Of a stretch of 64,000 nt of DNA, positions 34,479 through 44,340 are shown in pieces (within the stretch, counting starts at the first letter, position 1; the number at the start of each line of letters is the position of its first letter). The notes under the pieces were generated by a model. It made no database searches and was not told the DNA's origin. It saw nothing but the letters and a program-made list of their open reading frames with translations. Location: assembly GCF_001544795.2 (NCBI RefSeq), contig NZ_FCOI02000003.1, positions 124,001-188,000 of the forward strand, given 5' to 3'. The stretch comes from Caballeronia temeraria (GTDB lineage: Bacteria > Pseudomonadota > Gammaproteobacteria > Burkholderiales > Burkholderiaceae). The position numbers and the translations under genes were made by a program.

Positions 34479-35432
34479 TCAGGCTTGACGCGTATCGAGC
34501 CATTCGACGATATTACGCACCGTATCGCCATAAAACGTGCGATACAGTTCCTCCGATACATAGCCGATATGCGGCGTCGCCAGCACATTCGGCAGCGAGC
34601 GTAACGGGTCGTTCAAGGAGAGCGGCTCTTCATCGTAGACGTCGATGGCAGCGCCCGCGAGCCTGCCCGATTTCAAAGCATCGACGAGCGCCGCGCTATC
34701 GATGATCGGTCCGCGCGACGTGTTCACGATGCGACTCGTCGGCTTCATCTGTGCGAACTCCTGCGCGCCGACGAGATGATGCGTGCGTTCGCTCAGGCGC
34801 ACATGAACGGAGAGCACGTCCGAAGTCTTGAAGAGCGTGTCCTTGTCGACGAGTTGCACGCCCTTTTCCTCGGCACGCTCGCGCGTGAGATTCTGGCTCC
34901 ACGCGATCACATTCATGCGAAACGCGCGGCCGATCACACCGACCGCCGAACCCACGCGCCCGAGTCCGAGCAGTCCGAGCGTCTTGCCCGCCAATTCATT
35001 GCCCAATGCCGTCTGCCAGCCGCCTTCCTTCAACGAACGATTCTCCTCGGGTATATTGCGCATCATCGCGAGAATCAGCGCCCAGGTAAATTCGATCGTC
35101 GGCGTCGAGACGTAGCCCGTATGGCGCACTTCGACGCCACGCTCGCCCGCGGCATTCAGATCGATCGATGCGTTGGCCGCGCCCGTCGACGCGATCAGCT
35201 TCAGGTTCGGCAGGCTTTCGATCAGTTCGCGAGGGAACGGTGTGCGCTCGCGCATCGCGCAGACGACATCGAACGGACGCAGACGCTCGAGCAATGCGTC
35301 ACGCTCGGCGATGTGATCGTTGAACACGGTGATAGCCGCGCGCCCTTCGAGTGGCGACCAGTCAGCCATGGAAAGCGCGACGTTTTGATAGTCGTCGAGA
35401 ACGGCGACTTTGATTGGATTAGATGTGGCCAT
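34479..35432 (-). CDS. D-2-hydroxyacid dehydrogenase family protein
   Basis: 317-residue NAD-dependent dehydrogenase of the phosphoglycerate dehydrogenase/formate dehydrogenase superfamily. The Rossmann motif GLLGLGRVGSAVG is near residue 150. Catalytic Arg (VNTSRGPIID), Glu and His (LATPHIGYVSEE) are in place. Interconverts a 2-oxo acid and its D-2-hydroxy acid. The ATG at 35432 gives the standard start (IKVAVLDDYQNVA); an upstream extension to 35549 is not supported by a ribosome site. Confidence 0.85.
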   Translation of the reverse strand: MATSNPIKVAVLDDYQNVALSMADWSPLEGRAAITVFNDHIAERDALLERLRPFDVVCAMRERTPFPRELIESLPNLKLIASTGAANASIDLNAAGERGVEVRHTGYVSTPTIEFTWALILAMMRNIPEENRSLKEGGWQTALGNELAGKTLGLLGLGRVGSAVGVIGRAFRMNVIAWSQNLTRERAEEKGVQLVDKDTLFKTSDVLSVHVRLSERTHHLVGAQEFAQMKPTSRIVNTSRGPIIDSAALVDALKSGRLAGAAIDVYDEEPLSLNDPLRSLPNVLATPHIGYVSEELYRTFYGDTVRNIVEWLDTRQA

Positions 35433-35588
35433 AATGAATTTGATTGTTGTGACGAATAAATCGGACAGCAGCAGCAAGTGTGACGCAATGCGCGAATTCA
35501 TGCCGCGCACGATGTCGAAGCAGTGCAGTTCAAAGCCGACGCGTAGCATCTGATAATCTTTAGCGCTCCACGCCCGAACTTCGCAAAC

Positions 35589-36416
35589 ATGACCGATTCA
35601 GCAGCAAGCATCGACACCACGCTCACCGTCGAATTGAACTTCGCCGCTTATCCGGTGCGCGTCGAATATCAGTGGTTGTATCCCGAACGCGCCGATGCGC
35701 CCATTGCATTGTTCCTGCACGAAGGCTTGGGTTCGATCGCACTATGGAAAGACTGGCCGCGCACGCTTTGCGATCGCCTGGGTTGTCGGGGTCTCCTTTA
35801 TTCGAGGCCCGGCTATGGTCGCTCGACGCCGCGCCCATCTGGAGAAAAATGGTCGGTCGAGTTTCTGCATACGCAAGCGCACGAAGTATTGCCCGCGTTG
35901 CTCGATGCGCTGCGCATCGGCTCGGAGGAACGAGCGCGCATGTGGATCATCGGGCATAGTGACGGCGGCACGATCGCCCTGCTCTATGCAAGCGGATTTC
36001 CGGAAGCGCTTGCCGGCCTTGCCGTTCTGGCGCCGCATGTATTCGTCGAGCCGATGACAGTGGAAGGCATCGAAAAGGCCCGCGTCACGTATGAAACGAC
36101 AGCCTTCAAAGATACGCTGAAGGCTTATCACGACGATGTGGATTCAGCCTTTTACGGATGGAACGATGCATGGCTCAACCCCGCATTCCTGCATTGGGAT
36201 ATTACCGCGGAGATATCGTCCATCAAAAGGCCTTTACTCGCCATTCAGGGCTATGACGATGAATATGCATCGATGTTGCAACTCGACAAGATCAAGGCGG
36301 CCGTCGATCATGCGCAACTCGTGAAGCTGACCGGGTGCCGCCACTCGCCGCATCGCGATGCAACGGATGCCGTGAACGATGCGATCGCCGCTTTCGTGCA
36401 AACGCATCGGAGTTGA
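35589..36416 (+). CDS. Alpha/beta hydrolase
   Basis: 275-residue hydrolase. It has oxyanion segment FLHEGLGSIALWKDWP, nucleophile Ser124 in GHSDGG, an acid near LLAIQGYDDEYAS and the catalytic His in GCRHSPHRD. Divergent from the hydroxyacid dehydrogenase and convergent with the polysaccharide deacetylase, with one base between stops. Could be an esterase or C-C hydrolase; the substrate is unknown. Confidence 0.82.
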   Translation: MTDSAASIDTTLTVELNFAAYPVRVEYQWLYPERADAPIALFLHEGLGSIALWKDWPRTLCDRLGCRGLLYSRPGYGRSTPRPSGEKWSVEFLHTQAHEVLPALLDALRIGSEERARMWIIGHSDGGTIALLYASGFPEALAGLAVLAPHVFVEPMTVEGIEKARVTYETTAFKDTLKAYHDDVDSAFYGWNDAWLNPAFLHWDITAEISSIKRPLLAIQGYDDEYASMLQLDKIKAAVDHAQLVKLTGCRHSPHRDATDAVNDAIAAFVQTHRS

Positions 36417-36417
36417 A

Positions 36418-37272
36418 TCAGCGCTTGATCGCCAGATAAGCGCGGCTGATTGCCGGCCGCGTATGCACCCACAGGCGCGATGCCAGCCACGACGCCGGGC
36501 GGTCGCGTACTTCGAGTCGTTTGATCGTGCGCTCGGCATCGTCAGATGCATTGCGATCCAGCGGATTCGCCGCGACGTTCGTACCCGTGTGGCACGTATA
36601 GAAGTGCCTGAAGCCCGCGTTTAACGCGACTTCCCGATAGTCGTCGTCGTAATAGCCTTGCGGCCAGCACAAATGATCCGATGCTTCGCCGAGACGCGTG
36701 CGCAATACGGCTCGCGCGGCACTCAGATCGTGCTGCAGAGCCTTGCGCTTTTCATCGGTCGATACCGAGACCCGATCCCATCGCACATGCGAATGCGTAT
36801 GGCTATGAAATTCGAACGTACCCGCTTCGCGCATCGCCTCGATTTCGGACCACCGAAGGATCACGTCGTCGGCCTTTCCATTTTCGATTGCGCGCTCACC
36901 CGCATGATGATCGAGCAAGTGCGGAAGCTTCGATGATGCGTCTGCAGCATTCGGACGCACAGCGCCCTCGCCGGGCCAACTGCTCACGAGAAAGCACAAG
37001 GCCGTGAAGTGGTGGCGTTCCAATACCGGATGCGCATGCACCCAGTTGTCGAGATAACCATCGTCGAACGTGATGACGATCGATTTCGCGGGCACGTCCT
37101 CGCCGCCGAGAAAGGCCGCGAGTTGCGCCGCGCCGATCGTGCGATAACCCGCGCTCGCGAGATAGTCCATTTGCGCGGCGAAGTTATCCGGCGTCACCGT
37201 GATCATGCCGGGTGACGTGCTGACGTGGTGATACATCAGCACGGGAACGGCGCGTGCACGTTTCGCGTTCAT
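36418..37272 (-). CDS. Polysaccharide deacetylase (NodB domain)
   Basis: 284-residue carbohydrate esterase family 4 protein. It opens with PVLMYHHVS and has the metal/catalytic motif ITFDDGYLDN, followed by FHSHTHSHVRW, which supplies the metal-binding His pair. Deacetylates N-acetyl sugars in a cell-surface glycan. Its ATG overlaps the stop of the upstream glycosyltransferase as ATGA, so both act on the same polymer, probably lipopolysaccharide or an exopolysaccharide. Confidence 0.87.
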   Translation of the reverse strand: MNAKRARAVPVLMYHHVSTSPGMITVTPDNFAAQMDYLASAGYRTIGAAQLAAFLGGEDVPAKSIVITFDDGYLDNWVHAHPVLERHHFTALCFLVSSWPGEGAVRPNAADASSKLPHLLDHHAGERAIENGKADDVILRWSEIEAMREAGTFEFHSHTHSHVRWDRVSVSTDEKRKALQHDLSAARAVLRTRLGEASDHLCWPQGYYDDDYREVALNAGFRHFYTCHTGTNVAANPLDRNASDDAERTIKRLEVRDRPASWLASRLWVHTRPAISRAYLAIKR

Positions 37273-38384
37273 CCGCGATGACCTCGTTCGTGCAATGCGC
37301 GTTGATAGAAATTCGCCGTTTCGTGCGCCATGTCGCGCACGGTGAAGCCACGTTCGGTAATGCGCAGACTTTCGTCGCGAAGACGATTGCGCAACAGTGG
37401 ATCGTCGATCATGCGTGTGATCGCAGCACGCAACGCGACCGGATCATGCGGCGGCACGAGCAACCCGTTCACATTGTCTTCGATGAGTTCGGGCACGCCA
37501 TCGACATGGGTGCCGATAACGGGCAAGCCTGCGGCCATCGCCTCGATGAACGCCTGGCCGAGCGCTTCCTGATGCGTCGGCAAAACAAACAGATCGGAGC
37601 CACGAAAGATGTTCGGGATATCGGTGCGAAAGCCCAGCAGATGAATGCGATTGGCGAGCCCGAGGCTATCAACGATACCCTTGATGCTGTCGAAGCGAGG
37701 ACCATCGCCCGCCATCACGACATGCAGATTGGGATGCGTGTCCATGAGCGGGCGCACTGCGGCGATCAGATCTTCATGGCCTTTCTTGTCGCGCATGATC
37801 GCGACCATGCACGCAACGAACGCGTCGGGTCCGAGACCGAGTTCGCTGCGCAAGGTCGAATGCGCAACGTGCTGCGGCTTCGGGATGCCGTCGTAGATCG
37901 TCTGCACGCGCTTCTCCGCGACCCCGGCGGAAATCAGATAGCGACGCACGTAATGGCTCACGGCGATCACGCGATGAGGAAGCCACGTATAAGTCGCAAG
38001 CGACGAGATCGGCAGCGCCAGATGCCGCGTGCGCACGATAAGCGGCGTGCCCGCCAGCCGCCCGGCCGTGCCGGCGACGAGGCTGTCGTGACCGCTATGA
38101 GTATTGAGCACGTCGAATGCGCGGCGGCGCAATAGCGCCTTGACACGCAGCATCGATTGCATATCGCCGCCGCTGCGCATCGGCGCATGATGAACGGCGA
38201 AACCGAGTTCAGTGCAATGTTGCCCGAGGCGCGCGTCGCTCGGACAAATCAGCTCGACGGTATGGCCGCTTTCCCGTAATGCGACCATCTCCTTCAAGGT
38301 CCGTATCTCCTGCCCGCCCCATCCCTTCGAGGACTCGCTATGTAAGATCTTCAAACTCTGGTTCTCCACGGCTCCCGACACCAT
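37269..38384 (-). CDS. Glycosyltransferase family 4 (GT-B)
   Basis: 371-residue glycosyltransferase. The N-terminal domain has KGWGGQEIRTLKEM, the acceptor-side Gly-rich loop. The C-terminal donor domain has VMAGDGPRFD, then RGSDLFVLPTHQEALGQAFIEAMAAGLPVIGT, the EX7E motif of GT4. Chosen start is the ATG at 38384; the frame is open to 38489 but that part looks noncoding. Coupled to the deacetylase. Confidence 0.87.
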   Translation of the reverse strand: MVSGAVENQSLKILHSESSKGWGGQEIRTLKEMVALRESGHTVELICPSDARLGQHCTELGFAVHHAPMRSGGDMQSMLRVKALLRRRAFDVLNTHSGHDSLVAGTAGRLAGTPLIVRTRHLALPISSLATYTWLPHRVIAVSHYVRRYLISAGVAEKRVQTIYDGIPKPQHVAHSTLRSELGLGPDAFVACMVAIMRDKKGHEDLIAAVRPLMDTHPNLHVVMAGDGPRFDSIKGIVDSLGLANRIHLLGFRTDIPNIFRGSDLFVLPTHQEALGQAFIEAMAAGLPVIGTHVDGVPELIEDNVNGLLVPPHDPVALRAAITRMIDDPLLRNRLRDESLRITERGFTVRDMAHETANFYQRALHERGHRG

Positions 38385-38943
38385 GACTGTCGGAAATATT
38401 TCGTAATATTTAGATCGGCTTTCGGATTTAGCGGCGATTAAGTTAAATGCAAGGAAATGGGTCGAGCCTCGAACGAGGTTTATCGGCAAAGAGACAGCGC
38501 TTGCACGCGAGATGACCTCACGATGCGGAGACGCTCTATATAGCCACGCGATGGACCTTTAGCGCTAACGCTTGACGCACGCGTTTCGTTGACGCGAAGC
38601 TGGCAATTTCGTCAGTTTGGGCCTTTGACAGCTTACCGCGAAATAGGCGCACTTTCGCATTAAGCCGATGACTATCAAGCCCTTAAGCGCGCGATAAGAA
38701 TTGAATAGAAGCAGCAAACGTTTGTTTTTCGTTTGCCTAAGCAAAACGTCATTGGACGTTATCTCGACAGGACATTCCACCGATTTCAGCGTTCTCTGAA
38801 ATAAGAGCTTCGCGCGGCCTGCATGTGCTTTTGCCGTCCTTAAACCATGTTCGAACGATCGATACGACTGATCGGTCAATCCTTCCGGACCGGCAAGCAA
38901 CGCGCTAACGTGATAGTTTCGACTGCTATCTCTGGAGAAACTT
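38385..38943. other. Gene-poor, relatively AT-rich intergenic region
   Basis: About 560 bases with no gene I can support. Several 60-base lines are 38-47% GC by count, clearly lower than the flanking genes. A hairpin GCAAACG (38714-38720)/CGTTTGC (38730-38736) with a T-rich loop is present. It must contain the promoters of the divergent glycosyltransferase operon and the downstream small gene. It could be the scar of a lost gene or a transferred segment. Confidence 0.45.
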
Positions 38944-39354
38944 ATGCTGCTCTCCGATGAAGAACTGGCTCGTCTGCAATCTGTCGCGCCATTCCTGCGA
39001 AGCGAAGCCCATGCGGCGCTCGAACTCGAAGCCAACTACGAAGTGACGATGGAGCTCGAATCGCATCTGCAACCCGGCTTGCGCATTCGCGCACCTGAGT
39101 CGACGCAAACAAGCGCGGCTACCGACGCGCCACCTTACGCGCTCGATCTGTTCGTCGGTTTGCCCTTGAACGAGTTACGCGCGCTCTCGCATGCCGACGA
39201 TGCCGCACGCGACGCCGAGATCGCGCGTTTCGGCGCGCGCTTCTCGCCGCGTCTTCTACGTGCGATCGCGAAGATGACGCCGCACGAGATCGACCTGGAT
39301 GCGGGCGTTCAAAGCGAAGCGGGCACGTTATCAGTCATGCTCGACGAAGAATAG
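38944..39354 (+). CDS. Hypothetical protein, soluble
   Basis: 136-residue acidic protein, beginning MLLSDEELARLQSVAPFLRS. TGGAGAAACTT before the ATG gives a good ribosome site. No motif recognised; mostly helical by residue pattern, with an Ala/Thr/Ser-rich linker near residues 50-62. It converges with a GntR gene. Confidence 0.55.
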   Translation: MLLSDEELARLQSVAPFLRSEAHAALELEANYEVTMELESHLQPGLRIRAPESTQTSAATDAPPYALDLFVGLPLNELRALSHADDAARDAEIARFGARFSPRLLRAIAKMTPHEIDLDAGVQSEAGTLSVMLDEE

Positions 39355-39370
39355 CGAACGACGCGCGCCC

Positions 39371-40126
39371 TCAACCCGCGTCCTGCGTCTTCGACGACGC
39401 TTCATGCGCGCGCCGCAGCCGCTCGCGACTGTTCGACAGATGCATGCGCATGGCCGCGCGCGCCGCTTCGGGGTCGCGGCGCTCGATCGCATCATAGATG
39501 TCTTCGTGCTCGCGATTCACGCGATCGAGATAGCCCGCCGGATCGTTATGCGCGAGCGCCGCTGAATTCACGCGCGTGCGCGGAATGATCGTATTGCCCA
39601 GCTGGCTCAGAATGCTGTGGAAGTAACGGTTACCGGTTGCCTTTGCGAGTTCAAGGTGAAATGCCACATCGGCGGCAACGGCATTGCCCTCGCCCGCTTC
39701 GATGAGCCGTTCGAAGTCATCGAGCGCGCGGCGCATCTGGGCGAGGTTTTCATCGGTGCGGCGCATTGCGGCGAGACCGGCTGCCTCCGCTTCCAGGCTG
39801 ATGCGCAATTCAAGGATCGCCATCACGTCGCGCACGGTGAGATCGCCGACGGCCTCGATCTGGAAACGGTCCTGATCGCCAGCTTCGAGCACGAAAGTAC
39901 CGATGCCATGTCGCGTGTGCACGAGACGCGCCGCCTGCAACCGTGAGATGGATTCACGCACCACGGTGCGGCTCACGCCGAGCTGCGCCATGATTTCCGA
40001 TTCCGTCGGCAGCTTGTCGCCCGGTTGCAGTGCGCCGCTGCGGATCCGCTCGGACAACTCGGCGACAACTTCTTCGGTGAGATTGCGGGAGCGGCGAAGC
40101 GCGCCGGACGCGAGTGCTTGGGACAT
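39371..40126 (-). CDS. FadR-type GntR regulator (FCD)
   Basis: 251 residues. The winged helix spans about residues 15-80 (LTEEVVAELSERIRSGALQPGDKLPTE, LGVSRTVVRESISRLQAARLV). The FCD domain has DVMAILELRISLEAEAAGLAA and VAFHLELAKATGNRYF. The ATG at 40126 places the helix-turn-helix at the usual position. No catabolic operon is adjacent, so its targets are probably elsewhere or lost. Confidence 0.85.
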   Translation of the reverse strand: MSQALASGALRRSRNLTEEVVAELSERIRSGALQPGDKLPTESEIMAQLGVSRTVVRESISRLQAARLVHTRHGIGTFVLEAGDQDRFQIEAVGDLTVRDVMAILELRISLEAEAAGLAAMRRTDENLAQMRRALDDFERLIEAGEGNAVAADVAFHLELAKATGNRYFHSILSQLGNTIIPRTRVNSAALAHNDPAGYLDRVNREHEDIYDAIERRDPEAARAAMRMHLSNSRERLRRAHEASSKTQDAG

Positions 40127-40711
40127 GGAAAGGCCGATCGTTGTGTGCTCGATGGAGCAATTATAGGGCGCGGGACAGCTTGTACGATGTCTGTCGATTT
40201 CACATTGAAACGTACTCGCGGTGAGCCGCAACTTCTAGACGCAATATTCGCTTTAATGCACTTCCGCGCATCATGTCGGACGCCGCTTTGTCCTTCATGA
40301 AAAACTCATCGTAATCATACGATTAGGGACAAAACAAAGCGTTGATAAACCGTTTGTTGCGGCGTAAAGTTCAAGTACCGCATGAAGTGAAACCAAACCG
40401 GCCAGACGGCATTCGCAGCACGCGGGCGCTCGCCGCTCATCTTGGCGGCAATCGGTTGCCTTCATCGTCCGGCTCGCGAGTCAATGCCGCATCCGTTGGA
40501 TTCGCCATCATCTCGCGCCATCGCGAGCTGAACACAGCGGTACACCGGTTTATCGCCGCGCGTGTCTATGCGCTTCACCACACGCCTTGCGCCGCTCGCG
40601 CGCCTCGCTCATCGATCAGGCGAAACCCGGTGGACATCCGTATTCACATTCGCGGTTTTCACGGCGATACTGAGGCGCAGCATCGAAGGTGGCAGGCAAG
40701 GAGACGAGCAA
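40127..40711. other. Gene-free region upstream of the GntR gene
   Basis: About 585 bases without a gene I can support; open frames across it have low-complexity Arg-rich products. It contains a short palindrome TCGTA-ATCA-TACGA (40309-40322), similar in form to FadR-type operators, about 185 bases upstream of the GntR start. A divergent structural gene may once have been here. Confidence 0.45.
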
Positions 40712-41134
40712 ATGATGCGTGAAGTGACCGGAGCGTTCCACGGCTCCCGTAAGCTGGATGAAGCATTGGAGGATCTGCGCGCGGAAGGCATCGCGGCCGA
40801 CCGGGTGCGCGTGGCGACCATGAGCGGCTTTGCCGACTTCCATACTGCGCAGACGCAGAGCAACAACGCGCAGACGCAATGGATCGCGGCGGAATACGCG
40901 GGGCACGGAGAACACTTGGGCGTCGTCGATACGCACGACTACCCTTTCGGACTCGACATATCGAGCGACGACATCCTTCCCTCGTTCGGCGCGGACGGCG
41001 GCGACGCGGACCTGGCGTGCGGGATCACGCGCGTCATCGTCAGCATTCGCGACGAAGCGGAAATGCGCGCGGTATGCGATATCTTCTCCCGCCTCGGCAC
41101 CGACGATATCGACATCGAAAGCGCCGTGGCCTGA
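40712..41134 (+). CDS. Hypothetical protein, general-stress-protein-like N-terminus
   Basis: 140-residue acidic soluble protein with AAGGAG eight bases upstream. The first 35 residues (GAFHGSRKLDEALEDLRAEGIAADRVRVAT) resemble the ferredoxin-like domain of YflT/GsiB-type stress proteins. The C-terminus (RVIVSIRDEAEMRAVCDIFSRLGTDDIDIES) fits a second beta-alpha-beta unit. Function unknown. Confidence 0.6.
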   Translation: MMREVTGAFHGSRKLDEALEDLRAEGIAADRVRVATMSGFADFHTAQTQSNNAQTQWIAAEYAGHGEHLGVVDTHDYPFGLDISSDDILPSFGADGGDADLACGITRVIVSIRDEAEMRAVCDIFSRLGTDDIDIESAVA

Positions 41135-41149
41135 TTCGCAACGCCCCGA

Positions 41150-41401
41150 TCACTGGGGCGTCGTTGTCGCGGGCTTCGCCTTCTTCTTGTGCTTGAAGTG
41201 AGAGCCGCCCCGGCGCGCGCTGCCGGGCGCGGACGTGTTGTCGCCTCCAACGGTCGGTCCGGCAGTCGCCGCGCCATGCGCATTGCCGCCGCCCGAACCA
41301 CCGTTGCCGTTCCCGCCTGACTGCGCCATCGCGACGCCCGACACGCCCAGCGTCACGCCCGCCGTCAGCGCGATCAACCTCCGCAATCCATGTTTCCTCA
41401 T
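41150..41401 (-). CDS. Small secreted Gly/Ser/Asn-rich protein
   Basis: 83 residues: a signal peptide (LIALTAGVTLGVSGVAMAQ) followed by a Gly/Asn/Ser-rich stretch and a basic tail (FKHKKKAKP). AGGA is close to the ATG. Low-complexity exported proteins like this are common in the group; function unknown. Confidence 0.6.
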   Translation of the reverse strand: MRKHGLRRLIALTAGVTLGVSGVAMAQSGGNGNGGSGGGNAHGAATAGPTVGGDNTSAPGSARRGGSHFKHKKKAKPATTTPQ

Positions 41402-41438
41402 TTTTCCTCGTCGATCAGGTTCGTCACTGGCCTGTGCA

Positions 41439-41470
41439 TTTCGCATGCAAGATGCATAACGCAAAATGCC
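41439..41470. repeat. Intergenic GCATGCA/CATAACGCA box, copy 2
   Basis: A 32-base stretch beginning TTTCGCATGCAAGATGCATA, near-identical to 9272-9303. It lies in the divergent region between the small secreted protein and the UvrA-like gene. Further TGCATG words follow to 41490. Confidence 0.5.
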
Positions 41471-41543
41471 ATCTGGTATATGGCATGCTGCATGCTCCTT
41501 TCTAAGATTCCATCGCCGCATCGGTCAGAAATCCCGCCTACTC

Positions 41544-44213
41544 ATGGATGTCCGCAAAACCCAACGCGAAAGAGCCGAACACGACGATGCCGCGTCTGCA
41601 TCGCGGGCAGGTTTCGTGCGCGTTCGCGGCGCACGCGAGCACAACCTGAAAAATGCCGATGTCGACGTGCCGCGCGACGCCCTCGTCGTCTTTACCGGCG
41701 TGTCCGGCTCGGGCAAATCGTCGCTGGCATTCGGCACGCTCTACGCCGAGGCGCAGCGGCGCTATTTCGAATCGGTCGCGCCCTACGCGCGGCGGCTGAT
41801 CGAGCAGGTCGGCGTGCCGCAGGTCGATTCGATCGAAGGCTTGCCGCCCGCCGTCGCGCTTCAGCAGCAGCGCGGCGCGCCGAACGCGCGCTCGTCGGTC
41901 GGCAGCGTGACGACGCTATCGAGCCTCGTGCGCATGCTCTATTCGCGCACCGGCAGTTACCCGCCGAAGCAGCCCATGCTCTACGCGGAGGATTTTTCGC
42001 CGAACACGGTTCAGGGCGCGTGCCCCGTGTGTCACGGCCTCGGCCGCGTCTACGAAGTCACCGAAAAGTCGATGGTGCCCGACGACTCGCTCACCATCCG
42101 CGAACGCGCCGTTGCAGCGTGGCCGCCCGCCTGGCACGGGCAAAACCTGCGCGACATCCTCGTGACGCTCGGCTACGACGTCGATAAGCCGTGGCGCGAT
42201 CTGCCGAAGAAAGATCGCGACTGGATCCTCTTCACCGACGAGCAGCCAACGGTGCCGGTGTACGCCGGCCTCACACCCAAAGAGACGCAAGCCGCGTTGA
42301 AGCGCCGCGCCGAGCCGAGCTATCAGGGCACGTTCACCGGCGCGCGCCGCTACGTGCTGCATACCTTCGCGCACACGCAGAGCGCGCTCATGAAAAAGCG
42401 CGTGTCGCGCTTCATGATCGGCAGCGATTGCCATGCGTGCCACGGCAAGCGGCTCAAGAAGGAAGCGTTGTCGGTGACGTTCGCGGGGCTCGACATCGCC
42501 GAGTTCGCGCGTCTGCCGATGAGCCGCCTCGCCGATCTGCTCGCGCCCATCGCGCGCGGCGACTGGCCTGCTGCCGACGAAGCGCCGACAGCCCCGCTCG
42601 CGAAGAAAGACCGCGTCGCTGCGACGGCGAAGCGTGTGGCGGCAGGCGGCTCCGCGCACAAGGCCGCGCCCGACGTGCGCCGCACGGCCAATCTCTCCGA
42701 CGAGAAGCGCGCCGCGGCAGAACGCATCGCCGCGGATTTGGTGGAGCGGCTCGGCACGCTGATCGATCTCGGCCTGGGCTATCTGTCGCTGGATCGCGCG
42801 ACGCCAACGCTCTCGTCCGGCGAGTTGCAAAGGTTGCGGCTCGCGACGCAGCTCGCATCGCAACTCTTCGGCGTCGTGTACGTGCTCGACGAACCGTCCG
42901 CGGGCCTGCATCCCGCCGACAGCGAAGCGCTCTTCGCCGCATTGCAGCGCCTGAAGGCCGCGGGCAATTCGCTCTTCATCATCGAGCACGATGTGAATAC
43001 GATGCGGCGCGCGGACTGGCTCGTCGATGTCGGTCCGGCAGCCGGTGAACGCGGCGGACATGTGCTCTATAGCGGGCCGCCCGAAGGTCTCGCATCGGTC
43101 GAGGAATCGCAGACGCGCAAGCATCTGTTCGCGCCGAAGCAGACCGTCGAACGCATCGCACGCGAACCGCGCGGCTGGCTTCGCATCGAGGGCATCACGC
43201 GCAACAACCTGCATGGCATCGACGCCGCGTTTCCGCTCGGCGCGTTCACGACCGTCACCGGTATCTCGGGCTCGGGCAAGTCGAGTCTCGTCAGTCAGGC
43301 CTTGCCGGAGCTCGTCGCGGAGCGGCTCGGACGCGCGCTCGACGATACGGACGAAGACGAGCAGGACCCGCTCTTCGCGCAAGCCGATGCGTCGGCCGGC
43401 GGGCGCATCGTCGAAGGCATGGAGACGATACGGCGTCTCGTGCGCGTCGATCAGAAGCCGATCGGCCGCACGCCGCGCTCAAATCTCGCGACTTACACCG
43501 GTCTCTTCGATCACGTACGCAAGCTCTTCGCCGACACGCCCGCCGCGCGCAAGCGCCGCTACGGCGCGGGACGCTTTTCGTTCAACGTCGCGCAGGGACG
43601 CTGCCCGACCTGCGAGGGCGAAGGCTTCGTCAGCGTCGAACTGCTGTTCCTGCCGAGCGTCTACACTTCGTGCGCGACTTGCCACGGCTCGCGCTACAAC
43701 CCGCAGACGCTGGAGATCGAATGGCAGGGCAAGAATATCGCCGATGTGCTCGGCATGACCGTCGATACCGCATGCGAGTTCTTCGCTGGTGAACCCAACG
43801 TGATGCGCGCGCTGGCCGTACTGCGCGACATCGGCCTCGGTTATCTGCGGCTCGGGCAGCCCGCGACGGAACTCTCGGGCGGTGAAGCGCAGCGCATCAA
43901 GCTCGCGACGGAACTGCAGCGTGCGCATCGCGGCGACACGCTCTATATCCTCGACGAACCCACGACAGGCCTTCATCCCGCCGATGTGGATCGCCTGATG
44001 GCGCAACTTCAAGGGCTCGTCGATGCGGGCAATACGGTGGTCGTCGTGGAGCACGACATGCGCGTCGCCTCGCTCTCCGACTGGGTCATCGATATCGGTC
44101 CCGGCGCGGGCGAGGATGGCGGACGGATCGTCGTGACAGGCGCGCCTGAGAGCGTCGCGAGATTCGTGGACAGTAGAACGTCGTCTTATTTGAGAATGAC
44201 TCTAGGCGATTGA
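41544..44213 (+). CDS. UvrA-family excinuclease ATPase (UvrA2-like)
   Basis: 889-residue protein with two ABC ATPase units. The first has Walker [12 protein letters not shown], zinc-type Cys pairs ([19 protein letters not shown]), signature [15 protein letters not shown] and Walker [16 protein letters not shown]. The second has [20 protein letters not shown]...[24 protein letters not shown] and [15 protein letters not shown]. It is shorter than canonical UvrA and its first half matches the UvrA2 type, which often acts in drug tolerance rather than core repair. The ATG at 41544 is within the N-terminal extension. Confidence 0.87.
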   Translation: MDVRKTQRERAEHDDAASASRAGFVRVRGAREHNLKNADVDVPRDALVVFTGVSGSGKSSLAFGTLYAEAQRRYFESVAPYARRLIEQVGVPQVDSIEGLPPAVALQQQRGAPNARSSVGSVTTLSSLVRMLYSRTGSYPPKQPMLYAEDFSPNTVQGACPVCHGLGRVYEVTEKSMVPDDSLTIRERAVAAWPPAWHGQNLRDILVTLGYDVDKPWRDLPKKDRDWILFTDEQPTVPVYAGLTPKETQAALKRRAEPSYQGTFTGARRYVLHTFAHTQSALMKKRVSRFMIGSDCHACHGKRLKKEALSVTFAGLDIAEFARLPMSRLADLLAPIARGDWPAADEAPTAPLAKKDRVAATAKRVAAGGSAHKAAPDVRRTANLSDEKRAAAERIAADLVERLGTLIDLGLGYLSLDRATPTLSSGELQRLRLATQLASQLFGVVYVLDEPSAGLHPADSEALFAALQRLKAAGNSLFIIEHDVNTMRRADWLVDVGPAAGERGGHVLYSGPPEGLASVEESQTRKHLFAPKQTVERIAREPRGWLRIEGITRNNLHGIDAAFPLGAFTTVTGISGSGKSSLVSQALPELVAERLGRALDDTDEDEQDPLFAQADASAGGRIVEGMETIRRLVRVDQKPIGRTPRSNLATYTGLFDHVRKLFADTPAARKRRYGAGRFSFNVAQGRCPTCEGEGFVSVELLFLPSVYTSCATCHGSRYNPQTLEIEWQGKNIADVLGMTVDTACEFFAGEPNVMRALAVLRDIGLGYLRLGQPATELSGGEAQRIKLATELQRAHRGDTLYILDEPTTGLHPADVDRLMAQLQGLVDAGNTVVVVEHDMRVASLSDWVIDIGPGAGEDGGRIVVTGAPESVARFVDSRTSSYLRMTLGD

Positions 44214-44284
44214 TCTAGATTCGTGCTCTTAGCATCCGTTATTTGTTGAAAAGTTGACGTGCTCAAACGCCGAACTCTAAGACC

Positions 44285-44316
44285 AAGTTGACGGAGGCCG
44301 GCCCCTCCGTCAACTT
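44285..44316. terminator. Bidirectional hairpin between uvrA2-like and ydcF-like genes
   Basis: AAGTTGACGGAGG (44285-44297) and CCTCCGTCAACTT (44304-44316) form a perfect 13-bp stem with a CCGGCC loop between two convergent genes. U-tracts are weak, but the position fits a shared terminator. Confidence 0.65.
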
Positions 44317-44340
44317 CCGAACCCACTCCACGCTGACGCC

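Noticed and set aside
38565-39035. 156-codon minus-strand open frame in the AT-rich gap
   Set aside because: Ser-rich start overlapping the plus-strand gene at 38944, no ribosome site and no family resemblance.
40342-40722. 126-codon plus-strand open frame upstream of the stress-like gene
   Set aside because: Arg/His-rich product, poor codon pattern and no Shine-Dalgarno.
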